Below are positions 1 to 9,202 of a stretch of 64,000 bases of DNA, one piece after another. The DNA is from Desulfonauticus sp. (GTDB taxonomy: Bacteria > Desulfobacterota > Desulfovibrionia > Desulfovibrionales > Desulfonatronovibrionaceae). How positions within the stretch are numbered: position 1 is the first letter of the stretch; each line of letters starts with the position of its first letter. Both the position numbers and the translations under genes were made by a program. The notes below the pieces were generated by a model. It was not told where the DNA came from. It did not search any database and was given only the letters and a program-made list of their open reading frames with translations. Location: the NCBI GenBank assembly GCA_030950395.1, contig JAUZRP010000050.1, forward strand, positions 33,285 to 97,284. Direction: 5' to 3'.

Positions 1-639
1 AAGCAATCTATTGGCAATGCGCGGAGTGCCTCTGGATCTGCGCCCTATTTCCAGGGCCGCCTGTGGGTCAATTTTGACCTGTAAAATTTTGGCGGCTCGC
101 AGCACTATTTGGGCCAACTCTTCGGGGCTATAGAAGTTCAGGCGGCAAATAACTCCAAATCTGTCCCTTAACGGCGACGTTAGAAGACCTAATCTGGTGG
201 TAGCTCCTACCAGAGTAAAGGGTTGCAAATCTATTTTAACGGTTCTAGCTCCAGGTCCCTGACCTATAATTAAATCCAGTTTAAAGTCTTCCATGCCAGG
301 ATAAAGCACTTCTTCTACTGCAGGATGAAGCCTGTGAATTTCATCTATAAAAAGTATATCATTTCTGTTCAAACTGGTTAAAATAGCTGCCAAATCCCCA
401 CTTCGCTCCAAAACAGGCCCAGAAGTAGAGACAATATTCACTCCCAGCTCTTTGGCCATAATATAAGCTAAGGTTGTTTTGCCAAGACCAGGATTTCCAT
501 ATAACAGGGTGTGGTCCAGAGGTTGCTTTCTAGACTTTGCCGCTTGGATATATACCCTGAGATTATTACAAACATCTTTTTGGCCGATAAATTGATCCAA
601 AGACTGAGGACGAATGTGGTCTTCTATTGGGACGTTCAT
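1..639 (-). CDS. ruvB: Holliday junction branch-migration helicase RuvB (partial, 3' end outside window)
   Basis: AAA+ motor that with RuvA drives branch migration of Holliday junctions. The minus-strand reading frame is open to the left edge, so the C-terminal part (winged-helix DNA-binding domain) is missing. Visible motifs are Walker A ([10 protein letters not shown]), Walker B with the sensor region (LFIDEIHRL) and the arginine-rich [18 protein letters not shown] segment that closes the ATPase core. The N-terminus [20 protein letters not shown] is typical of the family. Its ATG at 637-639 overlaps the ruvA stop codon (ATGA arrangement), so the two are translationally coupled. It is the last visible gene of a minus-strand rlmE-yebC-ruvC-ruvA-ruvB run. 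Confidence 0.97.
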   Translation of the reverse strand, partial: MNVPIEDHIRPQSLDQFIGQKDVCNNLRVYIQAAKSRKQPLDHTLLYGNPGLGKTTLAYIMAKELGVNIVSTSGPVLERSGDLAAILTSLNRNDILFIDEIHRLHPAVEEVLYPGMEDFKLDLIIGQGPGARTVKIDLQPFTLVGATTRLGLLTSPLRDRFGVICRLNFYSPEELAQIVLRAAKILQVKIDPQAALEIGRRSRGTPRIANRLL

Positions 640-1229
640 TGAGTTTTCACTTTTTGCCTGAGTACTTCTCTAATGAGCATAGAGACATCGCACTCAGGTT
701 CTTTTTGGATAATTTCTGTTAATAAGGGTTCAACTTCAGCCGAAGCATAGCCCAAATTTTTTAAAGCTTCTAAAGCATCTTGGACAACGGAGTTGTTGCC
801 CGTGTTTTTTACTTCGCTGCTGCTGGGGATTTTTAATTTATCTTTTAAGTCTAACAAGATTTTTTTTGCAGTTTTTGTTCCTATGCCAGGAACTGTAGCT
901 AATAGGGATGCATCCTCTTGCGTCACTATTTGTTGCAATTTATCAGGACCAAAGACGTCTAAAATAGCTAGAGCCAATTTGGGCCCAACTTTAGGAATAG
1001 TAAGCAAAACAGAAAAGGTATTCCTTTGCGCCCAAGACAAAAAACCATACAAGTCTAATACGTCTTCTCTCACTACAGTATAAGTATATAACTCCACTTC
1101 CTGGCCTGTTTGCAATTGGGATGACAACCGCGCCGGCAAAAACACCTCGTAACCTACTCCAGCTGCAGTGGTTAGCACCAGACCGTGTTCTGTAAAAAAA
1201 AGAATTTGTCCTTTTAAATAAGCAATCAT
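636..1229 (-). CDS. ruvA: Holliday junction DNA-binding subunit RuvA
   Basis: Tetrameric protein that holds the four-way junction and loads RuvB. At 197 aa it has the usual family length. It has an N-terminal OB-fold ([12 protein letters not shown] start), two helix-hairpin-helix motifs (around [11 protein letters not shown] and [13 protein letters not shown], residues about 75-125) and a C-terminal three-helix domain (residues about 150-197) that contacts RuvB. It lies between ruvC and ruvB in the classic ruvCAB order and overlaps ruvB by 4 bases. Confidence 0.97.
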   Translation of the reverse strand: MIAYLKGQILFFTEHGLVLTTAAGVGYEVFLPARLSSQLQTGQEVELYTYTVVREDVLDLYGFLSWAQRNTFSVLLTIPKVGPKLALAILDVFGPDKLQQIVTQEDASLLATVPGIGTKTAKKILLDLKDKLKIPSSSEVKNTGNNSVVQDALEALKNLGYASAEVEPLLTEIIQKEPECDVSMLIREVLRQKVKTQ

Positions 1230-1238
1230 AAATACAAC

Positions 1239-1733
1239 TTAGACCTTTCTACCTACATAAGAGCAAAAACGAGCAGCATTGAGATGAGCTATAGCCACAG
1301 CCAAGGCGTCACTAACGTCAAGGGGCCAGCTTTCTTTACATCCCAATAATTGTTGCACCATAAAAGCCACTTGTTTTTTATCCGCTCTTCCTGCCCCTAC
1401 TATGCTTTGTTTTACTTTTGTAGGCTCATAAGAAAAAATGGGCAATTGCTTCCAGGCACAAGCAGCCAGAGCGGCTCCTCTGGCCTGACCTAATTTCAAA
1501 GCAGCTCTGGCATTTTTGGCCAAAAAAACGTCTTCTATTGCCACTACCTGGGGCCTATATTGGTCTATTATGTCTATTAAATGGGAAAAGATAAATCCCA
1601 TTTTTTGTCCCAGATCCAAAGTGGTTGGTAAGTAAATAGCTTTGCCCAGCACCAATTTTAGATGTTGGTTGTGCTCCTCTACCAGGCCCACTCCCATGCA
1701 TCTCGAACCAGGATCTAACCCTAAAACGCGCAT
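1239..1733 (-). CDS. ruvC: Crossover junction endodeoxyribonuclease RuvC
   Basis: Resolvase that nicks Holliday junctions symmetrically. 164 aa with an RNase H-like fold. The first catalytic aspartate is in MRVLGLDPGS (Asp7), the glutamate in VVAIEDVF (about residue 67) and the last acidic pair in LDVSDALAVAIAH (about residues 139-142). It starts with ATG directly after the yebC stop and is followed by ruvA 9 bases later, which supports one transcript. Confidence 0.96.
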   Translation of the reverse strand: MRVLGLDPGSRCMGVGLVEEHNQHLKLVLGKAIYLPTTLDLGQKMGFIFSHLIDIIDQYRPQVVAIEDVFLAKNARAALKLGQARGAALAACAWKQLPIFSYEPTKVKQSIVGAGRADKKQVAFMVQQLLGCKESWPLDVSDALAVAIAHLNAARFCSYVGRKV

Positions 1734-1734
1734 T

Positions 1735-2481
1735 TTAAGCCAATTCTTTTAATAGGTTTTCTGGCAATTCAAAATTGGCATACACGTTTTGCACGTCGTC
1801 GTGATCGTCCAGGGCATCGTATAATTTTAATAATTTTTGTCCTGTTTCTACATCTACTTCCACAGTATTTTGAGGCAACATAGTAATTTGTGCCTCTATG
1901 TATTTTACCCCTTGTTCGTCAAAATATTTTTTTACCTGAGCAAAATCTTTGGGATCACACTTAACCTGCCAGACTTCACCGTCATCAGCCACGTCTTCAA
2001 TGCCTGCTTCCAAACCTATTTCCAAAAGTTCTTCTTCCGAATACTTTTCTTTTTCAAAAGAGAATACCCCTTTTTTCTCAAACATCCAGGCCACACAACC
2101 AGATTCCCCCATAGAGCCTCCATGTTTGGACAAAATATGACGGATTTCTGCAACTGTACGATTCTTATTGTCAGTCGCCGCTTCAATTAACATTGCCACT
2201 CCACCAGGTCCATATCCTTCGTAAATCACCTCTTCTATATTATCTCCTGCGAGCTCGCCTGTTCCCTTTTTTATGGCTGTTTCTATCTTGTCCTTAGGCA
2301 AATTGACGCTTTTAGCGGCTTCAATGGCTGCTTTGAGCCTTGGATTGGTATCAGGATTACCACCACCAGATTTAGCTGCCAGCACAATTTCTTTGGTCAC
2401 TTTGGTAAAAATTTTACTTTTTTTGGCATCTTGTCTGCTTTTACGGTGTTGGATGTTGTGCCACTTACTATGACCTGCCAT
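1735..2481 (-). CDS. yebC: YebC/PmpR family protein
   Basis: YebC-family protein of 248 aa, usual length. The diagnostic N-terminus [20 protein letters not shown] is present, followed by the acidic middle domain. Family members are described as DNA-binding regulators and, more recently, as factors that help ribosomes through difficult sequences; which role applies here cannot be read from sequence. A strong AGGAGG ribosome site lies just upstream of the ATG. The yebC-ruvCAB order is common in bacteria. Confidence 0.95.
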   Translation of the reverse strand: MAGHSKWHNIQHRKSRQDAKKSKIFTKVTKEIVLAAKSGGGNPDTNPRLKAAIEAAKSVNLPKDKIETAIKKGTGELAGDNIEEVIYEGYGPGGVAMLIEAATDNKNRTVAEIRHILSKHGGSMGESGCVAWMFEKKGVFSFEKEKYSEEELLEIGLEAGIEDVADDGEVWQVKCDPKDFAQVKKYFDEQGVKYIEAQITMLPQNTVEVDVETGQKLLKLYDALDDHDDVQNVYANFELPENLLKELA

Positions 2482-2504
2482 ATATGTCCTCCTGCTTTTA
2501 AAGA

Positions 2505-3092
2505 TTACTTTTTTCTCAAACCCACTAAAAATGTCTCTTTGCTTTCCTGACGAGAGCTTTTGGGTTTAAATTGTTTAACCTGTTGAAATACCTGTCTAAG
2601 CTCTTGTTGTAAACTGGAAACATCAGGGCCTGTAAAAATCTTAACCACAAAATGACCGCCCTTTTTTAACCATTTTTGAGCTACAAAAAAAGCCTCCTGG
2701 GCCAGCTCGTAGGATCTGGCCTGATCTGCAAATTTTACTCCAGTGGTTTTGGGAGCCATGTCACTTAAAACCAGATCAAAAGGAGCCACCTGTTCAAGAT
2801 AAGCCGTTATTTCTGGATCAGGATCAAACACGTCTCCCTGAAAGGTAACCACCCACTTAGGTAAGGCAATTTCAATGGGTTTCAAGTCTATAGCTACTAG
2901 TTGACCTCTCGGACCGATTTTTTTACTGCAAAATAACGTCCACGAACCAGGAGCTGCTCCTAGATCCAAAACCTTTTGGCCTGTTTTTAAAATTTTAAAC
3001 TTATTGTTAATCTCTTGAAGTTTATAAACAGACCTGGCAGGATAATTTTCTTGTTTGGCCTTTTTAAAATAATAATCTTGATATTGTTTCAT
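2505..3092 (-). CDS. rlmE: 23S rRNA (uridine-2'-O) methyltransferase RlmE/FtsJ
   Basis: SAM-dependent 2'-O-methyltransferase of 23S rRNA U2552 (E. coli numbering). The start chosen is the internal ATG giving [20 protein letters not shown], because the family begins about here; an upstream ATG at 3134 would add 14 unrelated residues. Visible features are the SAM-binding motif [13 protein letters not shown], the catalytic-aspartate motif [12 protein letters not shown] and the downstream lysine motif FVVKIFTG. It heads the minus-strand run and diverges from the glycosyltransferase gene. Confidence 0.93.
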   Translation of the reverse strand: MKQYQDYYFKKAKQENYPARSVYKLQEINNKFKILKTGQKVLDLGAAPGSWTLFCSKKIGPRGQLVAIDLKPIEIALPKWVVTFQGDVFDPDPEITAYLEQVAPFDLVLSDMAPKTTGVKFADQARSYELAQEAFFVAQKWLKKGGHFVVKIFTGPDVSSLQQELRQVFQQVKQFKPKSSRQESKETFLVGLRKK

Positions 3093-3219
3093 CTTGTTTT
3101 CTTGAACTTTGTATGACCTAACTGCAAGACACATTACGTGCCAAAGTAAAAATTACTGTGGACGTTGATTACCATAATTTTCCCTGCCCCCACAAGGCAG
3201 GCAAACAAAGTCATTGGCA

Positions 3220-4662
3220 ATGCGTATAAACCAGAAGAGTTTAAAAGTAAAAACCGAAACAGGTCAAGAAAAGACTCTAGGAAAAGGGCAGATATTTTTC
3301 AAGAAATTAAAGCCCGGGGAAAATCTATTGCTTCTGGGGCTAGGTCCTAATGTGGAGCTCTGGCAACAATTTGCAAAGAATAGAAAGGTCTTTTTAGTAG
3401 AGCATCCAGAGATTTTAGCGAAAATTAGCTTGCCTGAACACTTTTTATTACTAAACCCCAAAGACATAACCGATACCCTGATACAACAAGCTAACGTTTG
3501 GGCCTATGTGCCTTCTCTACGTTATTTTCCTACCTTCTGGTCTGATATTTTGGCCAAAGTTTATGCTCCCTTAGATGCCGCTAGCACAAGAAAAATCTGG
3601 CTATTTATGCCCAAAACCAGTCTTTTAAACTTAGAACTTATCCTGGCAGCCAGACGCTTAAACATGACCGCAGAAATAAAACAGTTTGCCGAGCCAAAAG
3701 ATCTGCAACAAGCCTTATCCCAAGAAAGACCCTGCCTGGTTATCTCTATCAACGGACATATATTAGATCCTTTTGGCGTGTTCCAGGCTATTTTGGAAAA
3801 AGCAGGCGTACCTCTTGTCCTATGGCTAATAGACAATCCATGGCACGTTTTAAGCAAATTTAAAGGAAATTTTATTCAAAAATTCTATTTTTTTGTAACT
3901 GATGAATTTTTTGTACCTTTACTCAAGCAAAAGGGCTTAAAAAAAACTTTCTACTTACCCCTGGCCACAGAGCCTCTAATTTTTCGGGAGGCAAAATTGC
4001 GCGAGCAATGGGCAAGTGAAATTACGTTTGTGGGAAGATTAAGCTTTCCCAACAAAAAAAAATATTTTGCAGGAGCACAGCCAGATAAAACAATACTTGA
4101 CCAGGGGAAAAAACTTGTAGAACAAGGGAACAGAGCAGATTATGCCTGGGCACTCAAACAAGCCCCCCACATCTCTCACAGAAATCTAGGGCTAACTCTA
4201 GATAATCTAAACACCTTATATCGCAAACGTGTTTTAAAACATATTTCCCAAAATTTTTATCTAAAAATTATAGGTGGAGAAGAATGGAAAAATGTTTTAC
4301 CCGAAGTAGAGGTGTTGCCTGCAGTAGATTATTACACCCAATTAAAACACGTTTATGCCAGCTCTAATTATATTTTAAACTTGACCAGCTTTTTCTTACC
4401 CTTTAGCCTAAACCAACGCCATTTTGACGTCTGGATAAGTAATGGTTTTTTGCTCACAGACTTTACTCCAGGTCTAAAACTTTTTTCTTCTGAAGCTGTT
4501 TCTTATGTTTCATTTACCAACTATACCAAACTAATGGCAAAGATAAAACGATTAGAGCAGGACAACACCCTAAAAAGGGACCTGCAAAATTATTTTAAAA
4601 CAGAAATTTTACAAAAACATACCTACGTTCAACGCTTAGAATTTGTAATTGGTAATTTGTAA
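3220..4662 (+). CDS. CgeB-like glycosyltransferase family protein
   Basis: Predicted cytosolic protein of about 480 aa. The C-terminal third (YTQLKHVYASSNYILNLTS... HFDVWISNGFLLTDFTPGL) matches the pattern of the CgeB / Glyco_trans_1_2 family, and the middle part (LVLWLIDNPWHVL) resembles the DUF3880-type region that often precedes it. The acceptor and sugar are unknown. The frame opens with TTG at 3214, but the ATG at 3220 is preferred; no clear ribosome site is visible. A short tandem TAATTGG-type repeat separates it from the downstream phosphodiesterase-like gene, with which it may act on the same glycan or lipid. Confidence 0.75.
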   Translation: MRINQKSLKVKTETGQEKTLGKGQIFFKKLKPGENLLLLGLGPNVELWQQFAKNRKVFLVEHPEILAKISLPEHFLLLNPKDITDTLIQQANVWAYVPSLRYFPTFWSDILAKVYAPLDAASTRKIWLFMPKTSLLNLELILAARRLNMTAEIKQFAEPKDLQQALSQERPCLVISINGHILDPFGVFQAILEKAGVPLVLWLIDNPWHVLSKFKGNFIQKFYFFVTDEFFVPLLKQKGLKKTFYLPLATEPLIFREAKLREQWASEITFVGRLSFPNKKKYFAGAQPDKTILDQGKKLVEQGNRADYAWALKQAPHISHRNLGLTLDNLNTLYRKRVLKHISQNFYLKIIGGEEWKNVLPEVEVLPAVDYYTQLKHVYASSNYILNLTSFFLPFSLNQRHFDVWISNGFLLTDFTPGLKLFSSEAVSYVSFTNYTKLMAKIKRLEQDNTLKRDLQNYFKTEILQKHTYVQRLEFVIGNL

Positions 4663-4695
4663 TTGGTTGTTGGTGGTTGGCAATTTGAATAAGGT
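4640..4695 (+). repeat. Short tandem AATTGGT-type repeat
   Basis: The end of the glycosyltransferase gene and the following spacer hold tandem, imperfect units of the type GTAATTGGT (GTAATTGGTAATTTGTAATT then TGGTTGTTGGTGG). The same heptad flavour recurs near 11.0, 54.5 and 63.8 kb. Low-complexity repeat of unknown role. Confidence 0.6.
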
Positions 4696-4707
4696 TATAA
4701 AGCGACT

Positions 4708-5994
4708 ATGCAACGTAATTGTATCCCAAGAAAAAATCGCTTAAAAACTCTAGTTATTGGTTTGGATGGTTTGTCTTATAGTCTGGCTTGTTCCCTGGCT
4801 GAAGCAGGTGTTTTACGTTCTTTGCGCCCTTTTTTAGACTCAAACAAAGCCAAAGCTATCACCTCTGAAATCCCTTATTTATCTCCAGTAAACTGGACAT
4901 CCTTTTACACGGCTACTGGCCCAGAAAAACACGGTGTATTTGGTTTTACTGAATTTTGTTTTAAGCAAAAAGAAATATTTTTTTCTGATTTTTCTAAAGT
5001 TCAAAAAGAACCTCTTTTTGGGCCAAACCGAGCCCAAAATACTTATTTTAAAATCATCAACCTGCCCCATACCTATCCTGCAGGGCCTATATCTGGCCAA
5101 CTCATCTCTGGCTTTTTATCTTTGGATCTAAAGAAAGCTATTTATCCGCCACCTCTTTATTCTATTTTACACGCCAAAGGATATGTACTTGAGGCAAACA
5201 CCATTAAAGCCTTTGCCAATCCCAAAGCCATCTTTTCTGAATTACGAAAAACCCTTTTGGCCAGAAGATTGGCCTTTGACTTGCTGTGGCCTGACTTAAT
5301 CTGGGATGTTTTTATTTTCGTGCTTACAGAACCTGACAGACTGTTTCACTTTTGCTTTGATGCACTTATGGAGCCAAAGCACCCTCTTCACCAAAAAACA
5401 GTAAACCTAATTCAAGACCTGGACAAACTGGTGACCAGGGTACTAGAATGTTTTAGGAAACTTCCTGAGCCCAAACGCCTTATTTTTCTTGCCGATCATG
5501 GCTTTACCAAGTTACACATAGAGGTTGATTTAAATGCCTATTTCAGACAAATAGGTATTTTACAACAAAAATATCTATTTACAGACCCAGATTTGCGCGG
5601 TTTAACTCCAAAGACCCAGGCCTTTGCTCTGGACGCAGGAAAAATTTATCTTTATCCTTTTTGCCCTGAGGCCAAAAAATTAGCTAAGCAAAAACTGGGA
5701 GAAAAAATTAAACAATGGCTTTTAGCGCTTCGATATAAACAAAAACAGGTTATTGCCCGGGTATTTTGGCATTACGAACTTTATCCTGAGGCTAAATTTA
5801 GCCATGTGCCTGATCTAATCTGTGTGCCTAATCCTGGTTTTGACCTAAAAGGCAAATTTGATCGCAAGAATGTGTTTGAAAAGTACACAAGGACAGGTGC
5901 GCATTTAGAAAAAGACGTGCTTTTTTTTGACTCCTTTGGGAGTCAAGTCAAAAGAGTACGAGACGTCGGAAAATTAATAGAAGAGGTATTATGA
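4708..5994 (+). CDS. Alkaline-phosphatase-superfamily phosphodiesterase-like protein
   Basis: 428 aa. The N-terminal LVIGLDGLSYS supplies a metal-binding aspartate and PVNWTSFYTATGPEKHGVFGF carries the nucleophile Ser/Thr region typical of type I phosphodiesterase / nucleotide pyrophosphatase proteins. The later LIFLADHGFTKL gives the metal-binding Asp-His pair and RTGAHLEKD the last histidine motif. No signal peptide or membrane segment is evident, so it probably acts in the cytoplasm. The substrate is unknown. The stop codon overlaps the helicase ATG by 4 bases, so the two are translationally coupled although functionally unrelated. Confidence 0.8.
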   Translation: MQRNCIPRKNRLKTLVIGLDGLSYSLACSLAEAGVLRSLRPFLDSNKAKAITSEIPYLSPVNWTSFYTATGPEKHGVFGFTEFCFKQKEIFFSDFSKVQKEPLFGPNRAQNTYFKIINLPHTYPAGPISGQLISGFLSLDLKKAIYPPPLYSILHAKGYVLEANTIKAFANPKAIFSELRKTLLARRLAFDLLWPDLIWDVFIFVLTEPDRLFHFCFDALMEPKHPLHQKTVNLIQDLDKLVTRVLECFRKLPEPKRLIFLADHGFTKLHIEVDLNAYFRQIGILQQKYLFTDPDLRGLTPKTQAFALDAGKIYLYPFCPEAKKLAKQKLGEKIKQWLLALRYKQKQVIARVFWHYELYPEAKFSHVPDLICVPNPGFDLKGKFDRKNVFEKYTRTGAHLEKDVLFFDSFGSQVKRVRDVGKLIEEVL

Positions 5995-8093
5995 AAGTTA
6001 ACTACGAACAGGAATTAAATCCAGCTCAGCTAAAGGCAGTAACTCACACCCACGGTCCCCTTTTGGTAATTGCTGGGGCTGGAAGTGGCAAGACCAGAAC
6101 TATTGTCTATCGTTTGGCTTATCTGGTAGAAAAGGGAGTTTTTCCTGCAGAAATATTGCTTTTAACCTTTACTCGCAAGGCTGCTTCTGAAATGCTTTTT
6201 CGGGCCGAAAACATCTTAGAGCAACAAATACACGGTCTTAATGGCGGGACATTTCACAGTTTTGCCTGCACTATGTTAAAAAAATTTAGTTTAAATCTGG
6301 GCTGGGAGGAAGGGTTTTCGGTCATAGATCAGTCCGATGCAACAGACATAATAAGACAGGCAAAATACAACCTAAACTTACACAAAGACAAAACTTTTCC
6401 CAAACCCCATACCATCTACGACCTAATATCTCGCTCCAGAAATAAAGAATTGTCTTTGGAACAAACCATTGTAAATCAATCTTATCATCTTTTAACCTTT
6501 TTAGAAGATATTGAGAAAATAGCTGATTATTACAAAAAATTTAAAGCCAAACACTTTTTGTTGGATTACGACGATCTGTTATTCTTTTTTGAACAATTGC
6601 TTCAACAAGACCAAAACGTACGCTCATTTTTGCAACAACGCTTTTCTTTTATCATGGTAGATGAATTTCAAGATACCAATAAAGTGCAGGGCAGAATTGT
6701 TCAGCTTCTGGCAGGACCATCTGCCAATATCATGGCTGTGGGAGATGATGCCCAATCCATTTATGCCTTTCGAGGAGCCAGTGTAGAAAATATTTTAAAC
6801 TTTCCACAAACTTTTCCGGGCACAACCATTGTCAAACTGGAGCAAAACTATCGCTCTACTCAACCTATTTTATCTTTTACCAATCATATCCTCTCTCTGG
6901 CTCAGGAAAAATATCCCAAAAAACTATTTTCGGAAAATATCCAGGGACCCAAACCAGAACTTTTTTATACCAAAAGCGATCTTAGTCAGGCCCAACTGGT
7001 AGTAAAAAAAATCCAGGAACTATCTCTTAGCTATCCTTATCACGAAATAGCCGTGCTGTTTCGAGCAGGATATCAATCCTATGCTCTAGAAATGGAACTT
7101 GGTAAAATTGGAATAAAGTTTCAAAAATTTGGAGGACAAAAATTTTCTGAAGCAGCTCATATTAAAGACATTATTGCCTTCTTAAGACTGGTTACCAATC
7201 CTTGTGACGTGCTGGCCTGGACCAGAGCTCTGGGCAACATAAAAGGAGTGGGACCAAAAACCTGCCAAAAACTCTATCAATGTTTTTTTGAGGCCAATTT
7301 TTCCCTTCTGGACAGTCTGTGTGCCAAAAATCAAGAATTAAAAACAATGTTACAACAATTAGATAGCCTCAGACAAAAAAAACTAGCCCCTCAAGATCTA
7401 CTTGAAGAAGTCATTAAAATTTACACTCCTATAATGGAAGAAAAATTCGTAGATGACCTGCCCAAAAGAATGGCCGGCCTAGAACAACTTTTGCAAATAG
7501 CGTCTATCTATGACGACGTAGAATTATTTTTGGCAGACCTAACATTAGAAACATCTCTGGAAGATAGAGAGGAATTAAAAGACAAACTCGTCCTTTCCAC
7601 CATCCACTCGGCCAAAGGATTGGAATGGGACTGTGTATTGATCATTGACCTGGTAGAAGAGAGATTTCCCTCCAGACACGCCTTAATGGATCCAAAGTCT
7701 TTAGAAGAAGAAAGGCGTCTGCTTTATGTTGCCTGCACCAGAGCCAGAAAGTATCTGGGATTGTTCGTGCCAACCAATATCTACAACCGCTACCAGGGAA
7801 ATTTTGAACCCCGTGCTCCAAGTCCTTTTATTAGAGAAGTGCCAGATGACCTGATCCAAAAATATCAAGAAGATCACTTTGGGACTCTACACCAAATAGA
7901 CGTCCTCGGTCCCTCAAAGCCACCCAAAACAGGTCAACAAAAACACGATTTTACCTCCACAGGCAGTTATTGCTTGCATAAAATCTTTGGGCGGGGCAAG
8001 GTGATCGCCCACATTCCACCCAATAAGTATAAAATTCACTTTCCAGAACATGGCTTAAAAACAGTTTTGGCTGATTATCTGGAATTTGAATAA
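5991..8093 (+). CDS. UvrD/PcrA-like superfamily 1 DNA helicase
   Basis: 700 aa 3'-5' DNA helicase. In order: Q motif (LNPAQLKAV), Walker A (IAGAGSGKTRT), motif Ia (LLLTFTRKAASEM), Walker B (FIMVDEFQDTN), motif III (VGDDAQSIYAFRGA), motif IV (LEQNYRST), motif V (LSTIHSAKGLEWD) and motif VI (EERRLLYVACTRARK). The C-terminal about 50 residues (HKIFGRGKV... VLADYLEFE) resemble the PcrA/UvrD C-terminal Tudor-like domain. It is shorter than E. coli UvrD but normal for PcrA-like proteins. The start overlaps the preceding stop. Confidence 0.92.
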   Translation: MKVNYEQELNPAQLKAVTHTHGPLLVIAGAGSGKTRTIVYRLAYLVEKGVFPAEILLLTFTRKAASEMLFRAENILEQQIHGLNGGTFHSFACTMLKKFSLNLGWEEGFSVIDQSDATDIIRQAKYNLNLHKDKTFPKPHTIYDLISRSRNKELSLEQTIVNQSYHLLTFLEDIEKIADYYKKFKAKHFLLDYDDLLFFFEQLLQQDQNVRSFLQQRFSFIMVDEFQDTNKVQGRIVQLLAGPSANIMAVGDDAQSIYAFRGASVENILNFPQTFPGTTIVKLEQNYRSTQPILSFTNHILSLAQEKYPKKLFSENIQGPKPELFYTKSDLSQAQLVVKKIQELSLSYPYHEIAVLFRAGYQSYALEMELGKIGIKFQKFGGQKFSEAAHIKDIIAFLRLVTNPCDVLAWTRALGNIKGVGPKTCQKLYQCFFEANFSLLDSLCAKNQELKTMLQQLDSLRQKKLAPQDLLEEVIKIYTPIMEEKFVDDLPKRMAGLEQLLQIASIYDDVELFLADLTLETSLEDREELKDKLVLSTIHSAKGLEWDCVLIIDLVEERFPSRHALMDPKSLEEERRLLYVACTRARKYLGLFVPTNIYNRYQGNFEPRAPSPFIREVPDDLIQKYQEDHFGTLHQIDVLGPSKPPKTGQQKHDFTSTGSYCLHKIFGRGKVIAHIPPNKYKIHFPEHGLKTVLADYLEFE

Positions 8094-8202
8094 AAATTAA
8101 CCACTAACGGAGACTAGATAGATGTCTGAATTGAAACGTTGGTCTCTATTGGTATCTGTGATACGTTAGCTAATTGACAACAATTTTACGAATTACAAAA
8201 TA

Positions 8203-9150
8203 ATGATGAATGAAGACAGTTTTTTAGAAATAATAAATACATATTTTCAGCTGGATAGGGAGAAAAATAAACAAATTTTAGTGTCCAGAGGAGATGATTG
8301 TTGCCTTGTAGAAGCAGGCAAAATTGCTTTAAGCAGCGATCTCTTTTTGGAAGACGTGCACTTTTCTCGCAAATACTTTGGACCAAAGGACATAGGCTAC
8401 AAAGCTCTAGCCGTAAATCTAAGCGATCTGGCCGCGTGCGGAGCAAGTCCTTTGTTTTTTATGTTAAATCTTATCTGGCCAACTTCTCTCTCCCTCGATT
8501 ATGCAAAATTAATGTTCCAATCTATGGCAGATTTGGCCTATGACCATCAACTCACACTCGTGGGTGGAGATTTGAGCCGAGGGGATAAGTTAGGCCTGTG
8601 TATCACCATTGCCGGTCAGATTGAAACAAACTTTGTTTTCAGACAACAGGCCAAACCAGGAGATCTTGTCTTTGTAGTCGGAAATATAGGACTTTCTAGA
8701 GTGGGTTTAGAAATACTTGAAAAAAATAAAACCACATCTGATTTTCCCAAAAGCGTTTGGGCTCACTTGCGACCAACACCTCTGGTAAAAGCGGGTAAAC
8801 TATTGGCCAGTTGGGTCAAATCCATGCTAGATGTTTCTGATGGGATTGCAAAAGACATCCAGAGATTGTTGCCTTCTGGACTTGGAGTAAAACTACGTCA
8901 ACAATTGCCTTTAGATGAAGAAATTTTTCGCTTTGCCCAGACAAACCAACTTGATCCGCTTTGTTTGGCCCTAGAGGGAGGAGAAGATTATGCCCTAATG
9001 GGGGTAATAGAACCCAACACTTTTGAGCAAATAAAAACACTCGTCCCACAGGTGTGGATCTTGGGAGAAGTAATCGAGCAACAAGGCCTATTCTATAAAG
9101 ACAAAAAGTTAGAGGTTATAGGGTTTGACCACTTTGCAAATGATTGCTAA
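8203..9150 (+). CDS. thiL: Thiamine-monophosphate kinase ThiL
   Basis: 315 aa kinase of the PurM/ThiL fold, converting thiamine phosphate to thiamine pyrophosphate. Visible signatures are the early GDDCCLV metal-binding loop, LSSDLFLEDVHF, LAVNLSDLAACGA, LVGGDLSRGD and the later LDVSDGIAKD with LALEGGEDYALMG. Two consecutive ATG codons (8203, 8206) are possible starts; no strong ribosome site distinguishes them. No other thiamine gene is adjacent. Confidence 0.93.
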   Translation: MMNEDSFLEIINTYFQLDREKNKQILVSRGDDCCLVEAGKIALSSDLFLEDVHFSRKYFGPKDIGYKALAVNLSDLAACGASPLFFMLNLIWPTSLSLDYAKLMFQSMADLAYDHQLTLVGGDLSRGDKLGLCITIAGQIETNFVFRQQAKPGDLVFVVGNIGLSRVGLEILEKNKTTSDFPKSVWAHLRPTPLVKAGKLLASWVKSMLDVSDGIAKDIQRLLPSGLGVKLRQQLPLDEEIFRFAQTNQLDPLCLALEGGEDYALMGVIEPNTFEQIKTLVPQVWILGEVIEQQGLFYKDKKLEVIGFDHFANDC

Positions 9151-9202
9151 TTAATAACGTTTAGGTTTTAAAATGATTATTCAGAGATAAAAGGATGATT
9201 TT

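Noticed and set aside
3183..3201. CCTGCC/GGCAGG hairpin before the glycosyltransferase gene
   Set aside because: Only six base pairs and no T tract on the relevant strand; too weak to call a terminator or regulatory element.
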